This document shows, one piece after another, positions 25,218-31,959 of a stretch of DNA of 64,000 nt. Numbering within the stretch: position 1 is the first letter of the stretch; each line of letters begins with the position of its first letter. Origin of the DNA: Microterricola gilva (GTDB lineage Bacteria; Actinomycetota; Actinomycetes; Actinomycetales; Microbacteriaceae). The DNA lies in the NCBI RefSeq assembly GCF_004217495.1, contig NZ_SHLC01000001.1, positions 3,596,001 through 3,660,000 on the forward strand. Reading direction: 5' to 3'. The translations under genes were made by a program, and so were the position numbers. The notes beneath the pieces are model-generated. The model was not told where the DNA came from and ran no database searches. It saw nothing but the letters and a program-made list of their open reading frames with translations.

Positions 25218-26003
25218 TTAGAAGTGCGTGCCGCCGTCGATCCGCACCTCGGTGCCGGTGACGAAGGCGCCGTCGTCGCTTGCGAGCATCGCAACGACGC
25301 CGGCGACCGCCTCGGGGCCGGCGAAGCCCTGCTTGATGGCGGGGGCGAGCTTCATGAACAGGCTGAAGTCGGCGTCATCCGGCAGGCCGGGACCCTGGCT
25401 CTGCTTGCTCTCGCCGCTGCCGTCGGTCATGCCGGAGGAGATCGAGCCGGGCTGCACGGAGTTGAAGCGGATGCCCTGCTTGGCGTACTCGGATGCCAGG
25501 GCGTGCGTCATCGACTGCACGCCACCCTTGCTGGCCGCGTAGGCCGCCATGTACGGGTGGGCGAAGGTGGCAGACGTCGAGCTGAAGTTCACGACCGCCG
25601 CTCCGTTGCCCTCGAGCAGGGCGGGGATCGACTCGCGGATCATGAGGAAGGTGCCGACGAGGTTCACGGTGATCACCTGCTGGAACTGATCGAGCGTGGT
25701 CGCGTGCGTGTGCGACGAGCGCAGGATGCCAGCGGCGTTCACGAGCACGTCGAGCCCGCCGAGCGCCTCGACGGCCGTGGCGACAGCGCTGCGCACGGAT
25801 GCCTCGTCGGCGATGTTCACCACGACGGTCGTGAGGCGGTCGGCGGCGTCGCCGGCCTTGGCCACGGTGTCGGCGAGACCGGCCTCGCTGACGTCGGCGG
25901 CGACGACGGTGCCGCCCTCGGCGAGCATGCGGAGGACGGTGGCCTGGCCGATGCCCGAGCCTCCGCCGGTGACGATGGCGCGGCGTCCGGTGTAACGGTT
26001 CAT
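25218..26003 (-). CDS. SDR-family NAD(P)-dependent oxidoreductase
   Basis: 261-aa classical short-chain dehydrogenase. The Rossmann glycine motif is TGGGSGIG. The NAG motif is VNAAGIL, the catalytic Ser lies in NFSSTSATF and the YxxxK in YAASKGG. The C-terminus DGAFVTGTEVRIDGGTHF is the usual ending. ATG 26003 gives the standard length, with GAAAGG upstream. It is divergent from a TetR gene with a 26-bp palindrome between them, so it is probably induced by its own substrate, an alcohol or ketone not predictable here. Confidence 0.92.
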   Translation of the reverse strand: MNRYTGRRAIVTGGGSGIGQATVLRMLAEGGTVVAADVSEAGLADTVAKAGDAADRLTTVVVNIADEASVRSAVATAVEALGGLDVLVNAAGILRSSHTHATTLDQFQQVITVNLVGTFLMIRESIPALLEGNGAAVVNFSSTSATFAHPYMAAYAASKGGVQSMTHALASEYAKQGIRFNSVQPGSISSGMTDGSGESKQSQGPGLPDDADFSLFMKLAPAIKQGFAGPEAVAGVVAMLASDDGAFVTGTEVRIDGGTHF

Positions 26004-26049
26004 GTCGTGCAACCTTTCAATCAGGATGGGATCGATATACACGTTACGC

Positions 26050-26075
26050 CGAAGTGGCATGACGTGCCAGTATCG
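26050..26075. promoter_or_regulatory. TetR operator between SDR and TetR genes
   Basis: 26-bp palindrome CGA-N3-TGGCA-N5-TGCCA-N3-TCG lying 47 bp from the SDR start and 41 bp from the TetR start, in the position expected for an autorepressing TetR protein. Confidence 0.7.
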
Positions 26076-26115
26076 CAGGATATGCACAGCTGTCACGGGG
26101 GCGTACGCTCCTCAT

Positions 26116-26751
26116 ATGGAATCCAGAGCGCCGAGCCTCACCGAACGCCGCAAGGCGGCGACCCAGCTCGAGATCGCGCGCACCGCCGCGCGCCTCTTCG
26201 CCGACCGCGGCGCCGCTGCCGTGACCGCCGAGGAGATCGCCAAGCAGGCCGGTGTCGCCGTGCGCACCTTCTACCGCTACTTCAGCACCAAGGAGGACGC
26301 CGTCGCCCCGCTGCTCACGGTCGGAGCCGGTGACTGGCGCGCACTCCTGGCGGCGGCGGAGCCCCAGGAGGAACTGCTCGACGCGCTCGAGCGCACGATC
26401 GTGGAAGTACTGACGCCGCGGAGCGACGCCGACCTCGAGAGCCTCCGCTGGACGCTCGGTTTGCTCCGCGCCTCGGCTGACGACCCCGCACTGCAGTACG
26501 TGTGGTTCCGGGTCAACGGTGAATCCGAGGCGCAGCTGCGTGACATCGTTGCGACCCTCGCCGGGCCGGATGCCGAGCCCTTTGCCGTGCGCCTGGTTGC
26601 ATCGGCAGCCACGGATGCCCTCCGTGTCGCACTCGAGGCGTGCGCCGCAGCCGAGGATCCGATGTCCGACCCCGGGGCGCCGGCCGCGCTCGCTTCACGT
26701 GCGCTGCGCGAGCTCACCAGTGGGGTGGAGCTGTACCCGGTGGGCGACTGA
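26116..26751 (+). CDS. TetR/AcrR-family regulator of the SDR gene
   Basis: 211-aa repressor. The HTH runs LEIARTAARLFADRGAAAV, TAEEIAKQAGVAVRTFYRYF and STKEDAVAP, a textbook TetR N-terminus. The C-terminal domain resembles MftR/TetR_C_17-type proteins (LRWTLGLLRASADDPALQYV). ATG 26116 follows a -10-like TACGCT by 6 nt, so the message may be leaderless. The operator at 26050-26075 lies between it and the SDR gene. It is convergent with the ABC permease across a terminator. Confidence 0.87.
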   Translation: MESRAPSLTERRKAATQLEIARTAARLFADRGAAAVTAEEIAKQAGVAVRTFYRYFSTKEDAVAPLLTVGAGDWRALLAAAEPQEELLDALERTIVEVLTPRSDADLESLRWTLGLLRASADDPALQYVWFRVNGESEAQLRDIVATLAGPDAEPFAVRLVASAATDALRVALEACAAAEDPMSDPGAPAALASRALRELTSGVELYPVGD

Positions 26752-26814
26752 ACCGATTCAGGGGCTGGCCCGAAGAGGGGCTCCGTCGAAGGGCCCGCCC
26801 GGCGGCATGACGAA

Positions 26815-26846
26815 ACCGCCCGCACCCAGAGAGGGCAGCGGGCGGT
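26815..26846. terminator. Bidirectional terminator between TetR and ABC permease genes
   Basis: Perfect 9-bp G+C stem (26815-26823 with 26838-26846) and a 14-nt loop between convergent genes. Confidence 0.6.
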
Positions 26847-26873
26847 ATCCGTCGTGCGGTCGACGTCAGGGCG

Positions 26874-27638
26874 TCAGCTGATCTTGCGTCGGTAGATCCG
26901 GATCGCGAAGGCGTAGGCGACGACGAGGATGCCGACGAGCCAGGCGAGGGCGATCCAGATCTCGCTGCCGACCGGCTGGCCGGCGAACAGGGCCCTGATC
27001 GTGTTCACGATCGACGTCACGGGCTGGTTCTCGGCGAACCAGGCGACCGGTGCCGGCATCGTGTCGGTTGGCACAAACGCCGAGCTGATGAACGGCAGGA
27101 AGATCAGCGGGTAGCTGAACGCGCTCGCGCCGTCGACCGTCTTCGCCGAGAGTCCGGCGATCACGGCCAGCCAGGTCAGGGCGAGGGTGAACAGGATCAG
27201 GATGCCGGCGACCGCGAGCCAGACCCAGACGGAGGCGCCGGTGCGGAAGCCCATGAGCACCGCGACACCGATGACGATCGCAACCGAGACCAGATTGGAG
27301 ACGAGGGAGGTGAGCACGTGCGCCCAGAGCACGCTCGAGCGCGCGACCGGCATCGACTGGAAGCGCTCGAAGATGCCGCCCTGCATGTCGAGGAACAGCC
27401 GGTACGCGGTGTACGCGATGCCGGAGGCGATCGTGATGAGCAGGATGCCTGGAAGCATGTAGTCGATGTACGACTCGTCGGATCCGGTGTTGATGGCCCC
27501 GCCCAGCACGTAGGTGAACAACAGCATCAGCGCGATCGGGGTGACCGCCGTGGTGATGATGGTGTCTGGACTGCGGAGGATGTGAGTCAGCGACCGGCCG
27601 GTGAGGACCCGGGTGTCGCTGAGGACGTTGGTGGTCAT
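26874..27638 (-). CDS. ABC-2 type multidrug transporter permease (DrrB-like)
   Basis: 254-aa six-helix ABC-2 permease. The N-terminal RVLTGRSLTHILRSPDTIITT and the conserved GIFERFQSMPVARSSVLWAHV loop are the hallmarks of daunorubicin-type exporters (DrrB). It ends IRIYRRKIS. It overlaps the ATPase gene by 4 nt (ATGA) and is the last of five genes headed by a PadR repressor. Together with the ATPase it should export a drug or lipid. Confidence 0.92.
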   Translation of the reverse strand: MTTNVLSDTRVLTGRSLTHILRSPDTIITTAVTPIALMLLFTYVLGGAINTGSDESYIDYMLPGILLITIASGIAYTAYRLFLDMQGGIFERFQSMPVARSSVLWAHVLTSLVSNLVSVAIVIGVAVLMGFRTGASVWVWLAVAGILILFTLALTWLAVIAGLSAKTVDGASAFSYPLIFLPFISSAFVPTDTMPAPVAWFAENQPVTSIVNTIRALFAGQPVGSEIWIALAWLVGILVVAYAFAIRIYRRKIS

Positions 27639-28480
27639 CGTGGATCCCTTCCTGCTCGGACGCCGCCGGCGGCGGTGTCGCTGTCGGTGTTCTCGGCGTC
27701 ATCGCCCGTCTCACCCGTGTCCCCGACGAGCGCGAGGAAGACGTCCTCGAGGGAGGGCTGCTTCTCGACGTACTCGACGGTGGCGGGCGGGAGGAGCTGC
27801 TTGAGCTCGCTGAGCGTGCCGTTCTGGATGATCGTGCCCTTGTGCAGGATCGCGATCCGGTCGGCGAGCTGCTCGGCCTCGTCGAGGTACTGCGTGGTGA
27901 GCAGCACCGTCGTGCCGCCGTTCGCGAGCTGCCGCACCGTCTGCCACACCTCGATGCGGGCCTGCGGGTCGAGCCCCGTCGTCGGCTCATCGAGGAAGAT
28001 GACCGGCGGGTTGCCGATCAGGCTCATCGCGATGTCGAGCCGCCGACGCATGCCGCCGGAGTACGTGGCCGCCTTACGTCCGCCCGCCTCGGTGAGCGAG
28101 AAGCGTTCCAGCAGCTCATCGGCGATCGCACCCGGGTTCTTCAGGTGGCGCAGCTTGGCGATCAGCGCGAGGTTCTCCCGGCCAGAGAGCACCTCGTCCA
28201 CCGCGGCGAACTGGCCGGTCAGGCTGATCGACTCCCGCACGTCGCCTGGCTTGGCCGCGACGTCGAAGCCGTGCACCGATGCGGTGCCGGCATCCGCCTT
28301 GAGCAGCGTCGACAGGATCCGCACCACGGTGGTCTTGCCCGCGCCGTTGGAGCCGAGCAGCGCGAAAATGCTGCCCCTCTCCACGTCGAAGTCGACGCCC
28401 CGGAGCACGTGCAGGTCCTTGAAGGACTTCTGGATGCCGCGCACCCGGATGGCCGGTTCGAGGGTCTGTTCGTTCGTCAT
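27635..28480 (-). CDS. ABC transporter ATP-binding protein (DrrA-like)
   Basis: 281-aa ATPase. Walker A is LLGSNGAGKTT, Q loop LTGQFAAVDEVLSG, signature YSGGMRRRLDIAMSL, Walker B VIFLDEPTTGLD and switch His replaced by Gln in LLTTQYLDEAEQLADRI, as is normal in the DrrA subfamily. A 25-residue acidic tail follows the nucleotide-binding domain. It overlaps both neighbours by 4 nt, so the five-gene unit is translated as a coupled block. Confidence 0.94.
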   Translation of the reverse strand: MTNEQTLEPAIRVRGIQKSFKDLHVLRGVDFDVERGSIFALLGSNGAGKTTVVRILSTLLKADAGTASVHGFDVAAKPGDVRESISLTGQFAAVDEVLSGRENLALIAKLRHLKNPGAIADELLERFSLTEAGGRKAATYSGGMRRRLDIAMSLIGNPPVIFLDEPTTGLDPQARIEVWQTVRQLANGGTTVLLTTQYLDEAEQLADRIAILHKGTIIQNGTLSELKQLLPPATVEYVEKQPSLEDVFLALVGDTGETGDDAENTDSDTAAGGVRAGRDPR

Positions 28481-28851
28481 CGGGAATCACCGCCTTCCTC
28501 TTCCTCGGCGCGATCGATCGCGCTCGCGAGACGCTGGCGTTCCTTGCGGATCCAGCTGCCGCCGCCGTAGTTGTCCATGAACATGTCGGCGAACTCAACG
28601 GGGTCAGCTCCGACGACGTCGCGGAGAGGGGTCCCGGCCGCAACGCTCTGCTCGAGCAAGTCGGCGAGGTCGTTCAGCATGGCGATCAGGCTCTTCCCGT
28701 CGTCGCTCGGGCCAAGGTTCAACAAGTAGCGTTCGAGCGCCCCTGCCGCGCGGCGATATCCGTCAGGGAGCCGCTTCACGCGCTCCTTGTACTCCCTGTA
28801 CCGCTTCTTGTCGCGGAGATCTCCTGCGACCTTCTCAATCCAGCCGGCCAT
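28477..28851 (-). CDS. DUF1048-family protein, copy 2
   Basis: 124-aa helical protein (WIEKVAGDLRDKKRYREYKE, PDGYRRAAGALERYLL, then DLADLLEQSVAAGTPLRDVV). DUF1048 proteins regularly sit between a PadR regulator and a DrrAB-type exporter; their role is unknown. It is a paralogue of the gene just upstream, sharing the order WIE...K-x-Y...GTPLRD(I/V)VG.DPV.FA.(T/M)F. ATG 28851 has GGAGG 9 nt upstream; GTG 28857, which overlaps the previous stop by 4 nt, is the alternative. Confidence 0.85.
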   Translation of the reverse strand: MAGWIEKVAGDLRDKKRYREYKERVKRLPDGYRRAAGALERYLLNLGPSDDGKSLIAMLNDLADLLEQSVAAGTPLRDVVGADPVEFADMFMDNYGGGSWIRKERQRLASAIDRAEEEEGGDSR

Positions 28852-28853
28852 GA

Positions 28854-29249
28854 TCACTGTCCTCCTTCACGGGGCCCATCGGCTCCCTGCCGACCCCGCT
28901 CCGCGTCGTTGATCGCCTTGTTCAGGCGGGCGCGCTCCTTGTCGATCCACTGCGTGCCGCTGTAGGCCTCCGCGAAGGTCTCGGCGAACGCGACCGGGTC
29001 GTCTCCGACGATGTCGCGCAGCGGTGTGCCGTCCAGGGCGGCGCGCTCCCACAGATCGGCCAGGTCGCCGAACATGGTCATGAGGGTGTCGCCGTCGGTG
29101 ACGCCGCCGTAGTACATGAGGTAGCGGTGCATCGCCTTTGCCGCGCTCCCGTAGGGCTCGGGCAGGGCGTCGATGCGGGCCTTGTCCTGCTTGTACTGCT
29201 TCTTCTGTTCGAGTGACCCGGTGAGGGTCTCGATCCACTTTGCGGCCAT
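28854..29249 (-). CDS. DUF1048-family protein, copy 1
   Basis: 131-aa paralogue of the next gene (WIETLTGSLEQKKQYKQDKA, DLADLWERAALDGTPLRDIV, FAEAYSGTQWIDKERARLNK). The tail is more polar. Its gene begins 3 nt after the PadR stop, with AAGGAG at 7 nt. Two copies in tandem suggest a heteromeric accessory that may act with PadR or the exporter; this is inference from synteny only. Confidence 0.85.
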   Translation of the reverse strand: MAAKWIETLTGSLEQKKQYKQDKARIDALPEPYGSAAKAMHRYLMYYGGVTDGDTLMTMFGDLADLWERAALDGTPLRDIVGDDPVAFAETFAEAYSGTQWIDKERARLNKAINDAERGRQGADGPREGGQ

Positions 29250-29251
29250 GG

Positions 29252-29647
29252 TCATTCTCCTTCGTGCTGCGGGTGTTCGGTGGTGGCGTGTTCGACGGTG
29301 GTGTCGCTCTGGCGGGTTTGCACCTGCCCGTGGAGGTGCTCGATCCGTTCTGCGAGGAAGCCCCAGGACTTCCAGAACTCGTCGAGGTACTCGCTGCCCA
29401 GCGCATTCAGTGAGTACACCTTGCGCGGTGGGCCCTTCTCGGACGGGACCTTCTCCACGTCGACGAGGCCACGCTGCTCGATCCTGATCAACAGGGCGTA
29501 CACGGTGCCTTCGACGATGTCGGAGAAGCCCTGTTCTTCGCGCAATCGCGCCGTGATCTCGTAGCCGTATGCCGGCTGAACGGCCAGCGTTGCGAGAACG
29601 ATGCCCTCGAGTGTGCCCTTGAGCATCTCGGTCATCTGCTTTCCCAT
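29252..29647 (-). CDS. PadR-family repressor of the DUF1048/ABC operon
   Basis: 131-aa winged-helix PadR regulator of the short (s1) class: KGTLEGIVLATLAVQPAYGY forms the start of the wHTH, EGTVYALLIRIEQRGLVDVEK the recognition helix and wing (GPPRKVYSLNALGSEYL). One C-terminal dimerisation helix follows and a His/Glu-rich tail ends the protein. GGGAGG precedes ATG 29647. A very long inverted repeat just upstream is the probable operator. Ligands of such regulators are often the drugs the linked pump exports. Confidence 0.9.
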   Translation of the reverse strand: MGKQMTEMLKGTLEGIVLATLAVQPAYGYEITARLREEQGFSDIVEGTVYALLIRIEQRGLVDVEKVPSEKGPPRKVYSLNALGSEYLDEFWKSWGFLAERIEHLHGQVQTRQSDTTVEHATTEHPQHEGE

Positions 29648-29664
29648 GGAACCCCTCCCTTCTG

Positions 29665-29731
29665 CTACTCAGTGTTGTTGACTACTGGTACATAGTAAGC
29701 ATGAGTACCGGTAGATAGCAACACTGAATAG
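29665..29731. promoter_or_regulatory. 27-bp inverted-repeat operator upstream of padR
   Basis: Arms 29665-29691 and 29705-29731 match at 22 of 27 positions around a 13-nt centre. It is A+T-richer than its surroundings and begins 17 bp from the padR start. The size suggests two PadR dimers. Confidence 0.7.
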
Positions 29732-29907
29732 TGAAATTGTGCGACGAACTTTTCGCGGGTTCGTGGCGGGCCGATCGGAGGCGTCGCGACGGGCAAGCGT
29801 GTGCCAGCCGGCGGGCCGGAAAGCCGGCGGCTCCCCGTCACAACCGCCGGGTGCGCCGCGATAATCTTCATCAGGGGGCGCGTGGCTCCCACGAGCGGAG
29901 AACTGAC

Positions 29908-30735
29908 GTGACCGAACTGGCAAACCGGACGGACCTTCGTGTCCCGCAGCGGTTCTGGGTGGGGCTCGTCGCCATCACCATCTACATCCTGCTGGCCGCC
30001 GGCGTCGCCAACCTGCTGACCGCGTGGCTTCACCCGGAGGATCCTGCGGTTGACCTCGCGCTCAGTCACGCGCCGGTGCTGCTGCTCATCGTCGCGGGAG
30101 TGCTCTTCGTTCGCTGGTCCGGCTGGGGCCAGCAGGTCTGGCGAGTGCCCGCCGCGTTCGAGACGCGGCCGCGCCGATGGTGGATGCTCATCATTCCGGT
30201 ACTCCTGCTGGTGCAGCCGATCCTCGTTCTCGCCCAGACGCCGGAGGACAACAGCTGGAACATCGGCTCGGTTGTGCTCGTCGCCATCGTCTTCACGATG
30301 GTGGGTTTCGGTGAGGAGCTCTACTTCCGCGGGATCTTCCGGGCCTCGGTTCGAGCGCACTTCGGCGAAACACTCACCTTCGTTCTCACCACGCTCGCCT
30401 TCGGGATCGCGCACTCCTTCGGCAGCTTTGCCAAGGGGCTGGATCCCGCCTTCATCCTCTTCCAGGTGGGTGTGACGGCTCTCTCCGGCGCGCTCTACTA
30501 CGGTGCGTTTCTGGCGACCGGGCGTCTCTGGGTGCCCATCGTCCTGCACGCACTCGGAGACTTCAGCCTCACCATTGCGAACGGCGGTTTCACGAGCAGC
30601 CCGGCCGCCGACGTGGGGACGAGCCCGGTGAACGTCGCGATCGAGTTCGCTCTCTGGGCGCTTGCCTTCGTCGTGCTGATCAGCTGCATCCGACGCGATG
30701 CGCTGGAGAGGAAGGCGCGCCGTGCCCGTGCCTGA
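29908..30735 (+). CDS. CPBP-family intramembrane metalloprotease
   Basis: 275-aa membrane protein of the CPBP/Abi family (prokaryotic CAAX-protease relatives). About eight helices; the three signature motifs are [11 protein letters not shown] (EExxxR), [10 protein letters not shown] (FxxxH) and VLHALGDFS (HxxxD), which form the intramembrane metal site. GTG 29908 has GGAG 7 nt upstream; the preceding 180 in-frame bases look non-coding. Roles in the family include bacteriocin self-protection and peptide processing; no such gene is adjacent. Confidence 0.88.
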   Translation: MTELANRTDLRVPQRFWVGLVAITIYILLAAGVANLLTAWLHPEDPAVDLALSHAPVLLLIVAGVLFVRWSGWGQQVWRVPAAFETRPRRWWMLIIPVLLLVQPILVLAQTPEDNSWNIGSVVLVAIVFTMVGFGEELYFRGIFRASVRAHFGETLTFVLTTLAFGIAHSFGSFAKGLDPAFILFQVGVTALSGALYYGAFLATGRLWVPIVLHALGDFSLTIANGGFTSSPAADVGTSPVNVAIEFALWALAFVVLISCIRRDALERKARRARA

Positions 30736-30869
30736 GCGCGCAGCACTGCGGTGTTCGCCCACGGCGACGGCCCCTCAGCAGCACTGAACACCACGGGTCG
30801 GCCGCCGTGTCGCCCGCCCGGAGAATTCCCCCCTTCCACTACGTCGCCCGCTCAACACTTTGGAGATTC

Positions 30870-31910
30870 ATGCTCACCGTCAAGGCCTACGCATCCCCGT
30901 CCGCAGCAGAGCCGCTCGTGCCGACCAGCATCGAGCGCCGTGACATCGGCCCCAACGACGTGCTGATCGAGATCGCGTTCGCCGGCATCTGCCACTCCGA
31001 CATCCACACGGTGCGCGGGGACTGGGGGCCGCAGGCCTACCCGCTCGCCCCAGGGCACGAGATCGCCGGCGTCGTCGTCGAGGTCGGTGCGGCCGTCACC
31101 CGGCATTCGGTCGGGGACCGCGTCGGTGTCGGCTGCATGGTCAACTCCTGCGGTCAGTGCGTGCCATGCGAATCGGGCAACGAGCAGTACTGCGTCGCCG
31201 GGTTCACCGGTACCTACGGCGCCGTCGACCGTGACGGCACCATCACGCAGGGCGGCTATTCGACGCATGTCGTGGTGGTCGAAGACTTCGTGGTCCGGAT
31301 CCCCGACAGCATCGGGCTCGACGTTGCCGCGCCTCTGCTCTGCGCGGGAGTCACCACCTACTCGCCGCTGCGCCACTGGGGAGCGGGCCCGGGCCGGAAG
31401 GTCGCCATCGTCGGGCTCGGCGGGCTCGGGCACATGGGCGTCAAGATCGCCCATGCGCTCGGGGCGGACGTCACCGTGCTCTCGCAGACGCTGAAGAAGC
31501 AGGCGGACGCGCTCGAACTGGGTGCCGATCACTACTTCGCCACCAACGACCCCCAGACGTTCGCGCAGCTGGCCGGATCCTTCGACCTCATCATCAACAC
31601 GGTCAGCGCCCCGGTCGACATCGACGCCTACCTCGGTCTGCTCGCACTCGACGGGGTGCTGGTCAACGTCGGCGCCCCGGCCGAACCGCTCTCCGTCAAC
31701 GTCTTCTCGCTGATCACGACCAGGCGGGCGCTCGCCGGATCCACGATCGGCGGCATCCGCGAGACGCAGGAGATGCTCGACTTCTGCGCCGAGCACAAGC
31801 TCGGGGCCGAGATCGAGGTCATCTCCGCCGAGCAGATCAACGAGGCCTACGAACGCGTGTTGGCGTCGGACGTTCGCTACCGCTTCGTCATCGACGCCTC
31901 GACCATGTGA
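30870..31910 (+). CDS. Zinc-dependent NAD(P) alcohol dehydrogenase (CAD/AdhA type)
   Basis: 346-aa medium-chain dehydrogenase. Catalytic zinc ligands appear in [15 protein letters not shown] and PGHEIAG, and structural zinc cysteines in [21 protein letters not shown]-type spacing. The cofactor loop is [18 protein letters not shown], the fingerprint of cinnamyl-alcohol/YahK-like enzymes that prefer NADPH. It reduces aldehydes broadly. TGGAG stands ahead of ATG 30870. No operon partner is seen; it is convergent with the P-type ATPase. Confidence 0.92.
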   Translation: MLTVKAYASPSAAEPLVPTSIERRDIGPNDVLIEIAFAGICHSDIHTVRGDWGPQAYPLAPGHEIAGVVVEVGAAVTRHSVGDRVGVGCMVNSCGQCVPCESGNEQYCVAGFTGTYGAVDRDGTITQGGYSTHVVVVEDFVVRIPDSIGLDVAAPLLCAGVTTYSPLRHWGAGPGRKVAIVGLGGLGHMGVKIAHALGADVTVLSQTLKKQADALELGADHYFATNDPQTFAQLAGSFDLIINTVSAPVDIDAYLGLLALDGVLVNVGAPAEPLSVNVFSLITTRRALAGSTIGGIRETQEMLDFCAEHKLGAEIEVISAEQINEAYERVLASDVRYRFVIDASTM

Positions 31911-31959
31911 CCGCCAACGGTTCGGTGACACGTTGCCGGGGAACGGCGGGTGAAGTCGC

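Noticed and set aside
29908-30735. Bacteriocin immunity locus
   Set aside because: The CPBP protease has no precursor peptide, modifying enzyme or dedicated transporter next to it; the ABC genes belong to the PadR operon on the other strand.
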